64,000 nucleotides of DNA from Pseudorhodoferax sp. Leaf267 (GTDB lineage: Bacteria > Pseudomonadota > Gammaproteobacteria > Burkholderiales > Burkholderiaceae_C). The position numbers were made by a program, and so were the translations under genes. The DNA is taken from NCBI RefSeq assembly GCF_001422405.1, contig NZ_LMMV01000024.1, positions 95,047-159,046 on the forward strand. Reading direction: 5' to 3'. Shown here one piece after another: positions 60,493-64,000 of this stretch. The notes under the pieces are model-generated. The model was not told the DNA's origin and ran no database searches. It saw nothing but the letters and a program-made list of their open reading frames with translations. How positions within the stretch are numbered: position 1 is the stretch's first letter; each line of letters opens with the position of its first letter.

Positions 60493-61707
60493 ATGACCAT
60501 GCGCCTATCCCGCCGCGCCGCCCTGTTCACGCTGGCCTCGACGTCCATGCTGCATGCCGTGCCCGCACGCGCGCATAAGAAATACGACGTAGGCGCCAGC
60601 GACACCGAGATCCGCATCGGCCACACCGTGCCCTACAGCGGCCCGGCCTCGGCCTTCGGCGTGTTCGGCAAGACCAGCGCGGCCTACTTCAGGAAGATCA
60701 ACGAGGAGGGCGGCATCCACGGCCGCAAGATCAACTTCCTGAGCCTGGACGACGCCTACTCGCCGCCCAAGACGGTGGAGATGACGCGCAAGCTGGTCGA
60801 GTCCGAGAACGTGCTGCTGATGTTCAACCAGCTCGGCACGGCGCCGAACGCGGCGATCCAGAAGTACATGAACATGAAGAAGGTGCCGCACCTGTTCCTG
60901 TCCACGGGTGCCAGCCGCTTCATCGACCCCAGGAACGCGCCCTGGTCCATGGCCTTTCTGGCCGGCTACGAGGTGGAGGGCGCCGTCTATGCCACGCACA
61001 TCCTCAAGACCAAACCCAACGCGAAGATCGCCGTGCTGTCGCAGTCCGACGACTACGGCCGCGACTTCCTGCGCGGCTTCAAGGCCGGCCTGGGCAGCAA
61101 GGCCAACCTGATCGTGGCCGAGGCCACCTACGAGCCGACCGACCCGACGGTGGATTCGCAGATCGTGGGCTTCAAGGCCTCGGGCGCCGATGTGTTCATG
61201 AACATCAGCCTGCCCAAGCAGGCGCTGCAGGCCATCCGCAAGTCGCACGAGCTGGACTGGAAGCCGCAGTACTACCTGATCGGCTCGGCCTCGGGCGTGA
61301 ACACCACCATGGTGCCGGCCGGACGCGAGCGCTCCACCGGCATCTACTCGGCCACCTACTGGAAGGACCCGAGCGATCCGCGCTGGAAGGACGACCAGGG
61401 CGTGAAGGACTACCTGGCCTTCATGAAGCAGTACTACCCCGATGGCGACCCGACCGACCGCGTCTGCTACAACGGCTACAGCGCCACGCAGCTCATGGTG
61501 CATGTGCTGCGGCAATGCGGCGACGAGCTCACGCGCGAGAACGTCATGAAGCAGGCCAGCCATTTGAAGAACGTGGAGCTGCCGCTGCTGATCCCCGGCA
61601 TCCGCGTGAACACCAGCCCCGACGACTACCGCGTGATCCGCGCCATGCAGCTCACGCGCTTCGATGGCGAGAAGTTCGTCAACGTGGGCGACGTGATCGG
61701 GTTCTGA
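60493..61707 (+). CDS. Branched-chain amino-acid-type ABC transporter receptor
   Basis: 404 residues from ATG 60493 with GGAGA upstream (a second Met lies two codons on). The start MRLSRRAALFTLASTSMLHA ending at PARAHK has the twin-Arg look of a Tat or Sec signal. The type I binding fold follows: IRIGHTVPYSGPASAFGVFG, YFRKINEEGGIHGRKINFLS, VLLMFNQLGTAPNAAIQKYM, IAVLSQSDDYGRDFLRGFKA. It is an orphan receptor without permease genes in view. The isomerase-like gene overlaps its stop, so ligand and isomerase substrate may be chemically related. The second such receptor in this 7-kb stretch differs clearly in sequence. Confidence 0.92.
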   Translation: MTMRLSRRAALFTLASTSMLHAVPARAHKKYDVGASDTEIRIGHTVPYSGPASAFGVFGKTSAAYFRKINEEGGIHGRKINFLSLDDAYSPPKTVEMTRKLVESENVLLMFNQLGTAPNAAIQKYMNMKKVPHLFLSTGASRFIDPRNAPWSMAFLAGYEVEGAVYATHILKTKPNAKIAVLSQSDDYGRDFLRGFKAGLGSKANLIVAEATYEPTDPTVDSQIVGFKASGADVFMNISLPKQALQAIRKSHELDWKPQYYLIGSASGVNTTMVPAGRERSTGIYSATYWKDPSDPRWKDDQGVKDYLAFMKQYYPDGDPTDRVCYNGYSATQLMVHVLRQCGDELTRENVMKQASHLKNVELPLLIPGIRVNTSPDDYRVIRAMQLTRFDGEKFVNVGDVIGF

Positions 61708-62330
61708 TGGCCGCTCCCGCCGCCCCCATCGACTTCTGGTTCGACTTCCTCTCGCCCTACGGCTACTTCGCGTCCACGCGCATCGAGGAGCTGGCGGCGC
61801 GCCACGGGCGCAGCGTGCGCTGGCGCGCGTTCTACATGCGCGGGATCATGCAGGAGCACCTGGGCCAGACCCGGCCCTTCCTGGAGGTGCCGCTCAAGGG
61901 CGACTACTACAAGCGCGACGTGCCGCGCATGGCGCGCTGGTTCAATGTGCCGTTCAAGTCCGGCGGCCTGGCCAACTTCATCAGCGCCAACGCGCTGCGC
62001 GGCTTCTGGCTGCTGCACGACCTGGACCCGGCGCTGGCCCGGCGCTTCGCACGCGAGATCTTCGAATGGCACCATGTGCGCGCCACGCCGCCGAACACGC
62101 CTGAGCAGGTGGCGCAGGCCGCCGCCAACGTGGGGCTGGACCCGGCGCGGCTGGACATCGCCGCCGCCGTGCAGCAGCCGGCCGCCAAGGCGCGGCTGCG
62201 GCGCGAGACCGACGCGGCCGTGGCCGCTGGCGTCTGGGGCACCCCCACCTTCGTCGTGGACGGCGAGATGTTCTGGGGCGCCGACCGCCTGCCGCTGCTG
62301 GACGACTGGCTGCGGCGCGGCGGCTGGTGA
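61707..62330 (+). CDS. 2-hydroxychromene-2-carboxylate isomerase-type protein
   Basis: 207 residues; ATG overlaps the receptor stop as TGATG, so they are coupled. The kappa-GST-like thioredoxin fold shows DFWFDFLSPYGYFASTRIEE, the glutathione-site region, then ARWFNVPFKSGGLANFISAN and GVWGTPTFVVDGEMFWGADR with the cis-Pro loop. There is no CXXC. Members isomerise intermediates of naphthalene-type degradation with glutathione, but many act in unknown pathways. It is a paralogue of the 51877-52482 product, sharing the SP(Y/W) and G(S/T)PT motifs. Confidence 0.9.
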   Translation: MAAPAAPIDFWFDFLSPYGYFASTRIEELAARHGRSVRWRAFYMRGIMQEHLGQTRPFLEVPLKGDYYKRDVPRMARWFNVPFKSGGLANFISANALRGFWLLHDLDPALARRFAREIFEWHHVRATPPNTPEQVAQAAANVGLDPARLDIAAAVQQPAAKARLRRETDAAVAAGVWGTPTFVVDGEMFWGADRLPLLDDWLRRGGW

Positions 62331-62352
62331 GCGCCGCCGTGCCGTGGGCCGC

Positions 62353-62763
62353 TCAATGCACCTGCACCTCGATGCGGCGCGGCTGTGCGTGGGCCGCCTT
62401 GGGAATGCGCAGCTTGAGCACGCCGTGTGCCAGTTCGGCCTGCACCTTCTCGGTGTCCAGCTCCTTGCTCAACGTGAACACGCGGCGAAAGCGCGCCAGG
62501 CCCACTTCGGTGTGGCTGGACACCAGGTCCTGCGGAACGGTCAGCGCGGCCTCGGCCTCGATGGTCAGCGTGTCGGCCTCCACCTCCAGGTGCAGCTTGT
62601 CGCGCGGCACGCCGGGCAGGTCGGCGTACAAGGTGATGCCTCCGGCGTCCTCCACCACGTCCACGGGTGGCGTCAGGGCCTGGTCGGTGTACTGCGCGCC
62701 GCCCGGGCGTGCGGGGCTGGCGTCCTTGCCTGCGGTCTGTACTTCACGGGTTGGCTTGTCCAT
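62353..62763 (-). CDS. Small heat-shock protein (Hsp20), second of a pair
   Basis: 136 residues, ATG with complement 62761-62763. The alpha-crystallin domain is evident: PPVDVVEDAGGITLYADLPG, VPRDKLHLEVEADTLTIEAE, FRRVFTLSKELDTEKVQAEL and HGVLKLRIPKAAHAQPRRIE, ending in the short C-terminal tail. It binds unfolding proteins without ATP to prevent aggregation. It follows the other Hsp20 gene by 24 bases on the same strand and should share its heat-shock promoter. The two proteins differ in their N-terminal arms, like IbpA/IbpB pairs that form mixed oligomers. Confidence 0.94.
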   Translation of the reverse strand: MDKPTREVQTAGKDASPARPGGAQYTDQALTPPVDVVEDAGGITLYADLPGVPRDKLHLEVEADTLTIEAEAALTVPQDLVSSHTEVGLARFRRVFTLSKELDTEKVQAELAHGVLKLRIPKAAHAQPRRIEVQVH

Positions 62764-62787
62764 GGTTCTGCTCCTTGCTGGCGATGC

Positions 62788-63225
62788 TCATTGCACGGTG
62801 ATGCGGCGCGGTTGCGCGGCGGCCTTGCGGCGGACGGTGATGTGCAGCACGCCGTCGCGCAGCCGGGCCTCGACGCCGTCGGGGTCGGCATCGTCCGGCA
62901 TGCTCAGCGCGCGCCGGAAACGGCCCGCGAAGCGTTCGTTGATGTGCACCGCCGTCTTGCTGTCGGCCTGCGGCAGGCTGCTCTTGCGTTCGCCGGTGAT
63001 GCTGAGCAGCCCGCGTTCGAGGTTCACCTCCAGCGAGGCCGGGTCCAGCCCGGGCGCGAAGGCATAGATCTCGATGGCGCTGGGCGTGCTGCCCACGTTC
63101 AGGGCCGGATAGCCGTTGCGGGCGAAGCCGCGGATGCTGGGAGACAGATCGAAGGCCTGCTGCATCTCGCGTTGCAGGCGATCCATCTCAGCAACCATGT
63201 CGCGTGGAAAGAGTGATCGGTACAT
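62788..63225 (-). CDS. Small heat-shock protein (Hsp20), first of a pair
   Basis: 145 residues, ATG with complement 63223-63225, preceded on its strand by TGGAGG. It starts MYRSLFPRDMVAEMDRLQRE, then the alpha-crystallin domain PALNVGSTPSAIEIYAFAPG, LEVNLERGLLSITGERK, RFAGRFRRALSMPDDADPDG and VLHITVRRKAAAQPRRITVQ. As a holdase chaperone it keeps denatured proteins refoldable for DnaK/ClpB. A sigma-32-like promoter lies about 70 bases upstream, so the pair is predicted to be heat inducible. Confidence 0.94.
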   Translation of the reverse strand: MYRSLFPRDMVAEMDRLQREMQQAFDLSPSIRGFARNGYPALNVGSTPSAIEIYAFAPGLDPASLEVNLERGLLSITGERKSSLPQADSKTAVHINERFAGRFRRALSMPDDADPDGVEARLRDGVLHITVRRKAAAQPRRITVQ

Positions 63226-63291
63226 GCGAAACCTCCATAAGATGAAACGAATGGAGCGACCGGGAGCGTTCCCCCGGCGCTTCCAGGTCGG

Positions 63292-63320
63292 AATTAGGGT
63301 CGGCCTTTTTGCATTTCAAG
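63292..63320 (-). promoter_or_regulatory. Sigma-32-type heat-shock promoter
   Basis: Read on the minus strand: CTTGAAA (-35) at 63320-63314, 14 bases, then CCCTAATT (-10) at 63299-63292. This is close to the sigma-32 consensus CTTGAAA-N13/14-CCCCATNT and ends 66 bases before the first Hsp20 start. Confidence 0.75.
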
Positions 63321-63441
63321 AGCCGGTGTTGGCGCTTTCTGCCAATGCCGATGGACGAACCGGCCATGGGCCCGGGGCCTTGCCGCGGCGATAGTGCGGC
63401 GTGGCCCGCGCGGCGTGGCTGCTACGAGAGGAGACAACGAT

Positions 63442-64000
63442 ATGGCAGGACCCCTGCAGGGCATTCGCGTGCTGGATCTTTCGGCCGTGCTGTCCGGCCC
63501 CATCGCCGCCGGCATGCTGGCCGACCAGGGCGCCGACGTGGTCAAGATCGAATCGCCCGACGGCGACACCTCGCGCCGCATCGGCCCGCGCAAGGCCGAC
63601 ATCTCGGCCATGTTCCTGGCCGCCAACCGCGGCAAGCGTTCGCTGGTGCTGGACCTGAAGCAGCCCGCCGCGCAGGACATCGTGCGCGAGCTGGCGCAGC
63701 GCGCCGATGTGCTGATCGAGAATTTCCGCCCGGGCGCCATGGACCGACTGGGCCTGGGGCACGAGGCTCTGCTGAAGCTGAACCCGCGCCTGGTCTACCT
63801 GTCGATCAGCGGCTTCGGCCAGACCGGCCCGAACGCGGGCGAGCGCGCCTACGACGCGGTGATCCAGGCCGTCTCGGGCATCAGCGCCTCGCACCGCAAC
63901 CAGATCAGCGGCGACCCGCAGGTGCTGGCCGCCGCGCTGTGCGACAAGCTCACCGCGCTCACGGCCGCGCAGGCCATCTGCGCCGCGCTGCTGGCGCGCG
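63442..64000 (+). CDS. CaiB/BaiF-family CoA-transferase, 3' end outside the window
   Basis: ATG at 63442 with GAGGAG upstream; 186 codons are visible before the window ends. It begins MAGPLQGIRVLDLSAVLSGP, then IAAGMLADQGADVVKIESPD, RGKRSLVLDLKQPAAQDIVR, DVLIENFRPGAMDRLGL and SISGFGQTGPNAG, all typical of class III CoA-transferases. The catalytic Asp is probably Asp168 in ALCDKLTALTAAQAI. It is about as similar in layout to the 12011-13201 product as any two family members, not a recent copy. Substrate acids cannot be inferred from what is visible. Confidence 0.92.
   Translation, partial: MAGPLQGIRVLDLSAVLSGPIAAGMLADQGADVVKIESPDGDTSRRIGPRKADISAMFLAANRGKRSLVLDLKQPAAQDIVRELAQRADVLIENFRPGAMDRLGLGHEALLKLNPRLVYLSISGFGQTGPNAGERAYDAVIQAVSGISASHRNQISGDPQVLAAALCDKLTALTAAQAICAALLAR

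Overview
The window is about 70 percent G+C, densely coded, and reads like the chromosome of a Burkholderiales betaproteobacterium, most likely of the Comamonadaceae. The evidence is the many Bug/TctC periplasmic receptors, CaiB/BaiF CoA-transferases, LysR regulators and 2-hydroxychromene-2-carboxylate isomerase-like proteins, a Gram-negative trimeric porin, and the intergenic hairpin repeats. This placement is inference. I found no rRNA, tRNA, CRISPR array or transposase gene.

1-10.1 kb holds a surface-polysaccharide locus in one orientation: the end of a deacetylase-like gene, wecB, a YaiO-like outer-membrane barrel, a six-helix membrane protein, a secreted glycosidase-like protein and a large PelA-reminiscent deacetylase-like protein. 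A strong terminator, a GGEEF diguanylate cyclase and a frameshifted, catalytically degenerate paralogue of the deacetylase follow. The three paralogues share one C-terminal motif. 10.1-15.4 kb carries a DUF892 gene and a four-gene operon (MaoC hydratase, CoA-transferase, CitE-type lyase, fumarase-superfamily lyase) that looks like C5-dicarboxylyl-CoA catabolism. 15.4-17.2 kb is a toxin-antitoxin island with a remnant of the lyase 3' end, a VapB gene and a vapC stub. 17.3-21.6 kb holds a hydrolase, a TetR gene and a divergent oxidoreductase-crotonase-SDR operon.

21.6-31 kb is a dicarboxylate-uptake region that has decayed badly. An intact LysR gene faces an intact Bug-porin operon. Next to it, a second lysR/bug pair has lost both 5' ends in one deletion, and a Rieske oxygenase/reductase plus extradiol dioxygenase set carries amber codons, a frameshift and truncations. 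Beyond that lies a fusion of a PrpF isomerase to a Bug receptor. A shared 32-bp element precedes the MaoC operon, the intact bug gene and the prpF-bug fusion, which suggests one LysR regulon split over three loci.

31.2-44.4 kb contains recQ, a glycosidase-glycosyltransferase fusion with glf, a tannase-family lipoprotein, a small secreted coiled-coil protein, an AI-2E transporter fused to a B12-domain-like region and a GAF domain, and a MalT-like LuxR regulator. 44.4-57.9 kb is rich in fatty-acid/acyl-CoA genes (tesB, FadB-like, SDR, thiolase, enoyl-CoA hydratase, alcohol dehydrogenase, ABC-type receptor). A 16-bp palindrome, TCGTC-N6-GACGA, stands before five of these units and predicts a second regulon. 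57.9-64 kb has an M20 amidohydrolase, a LysR gene, a second ABC-type receptor, an isomerase, two Hsp20 genes behind a sigma-32-like promoter, and the start of another CaiB/BaiF gene.
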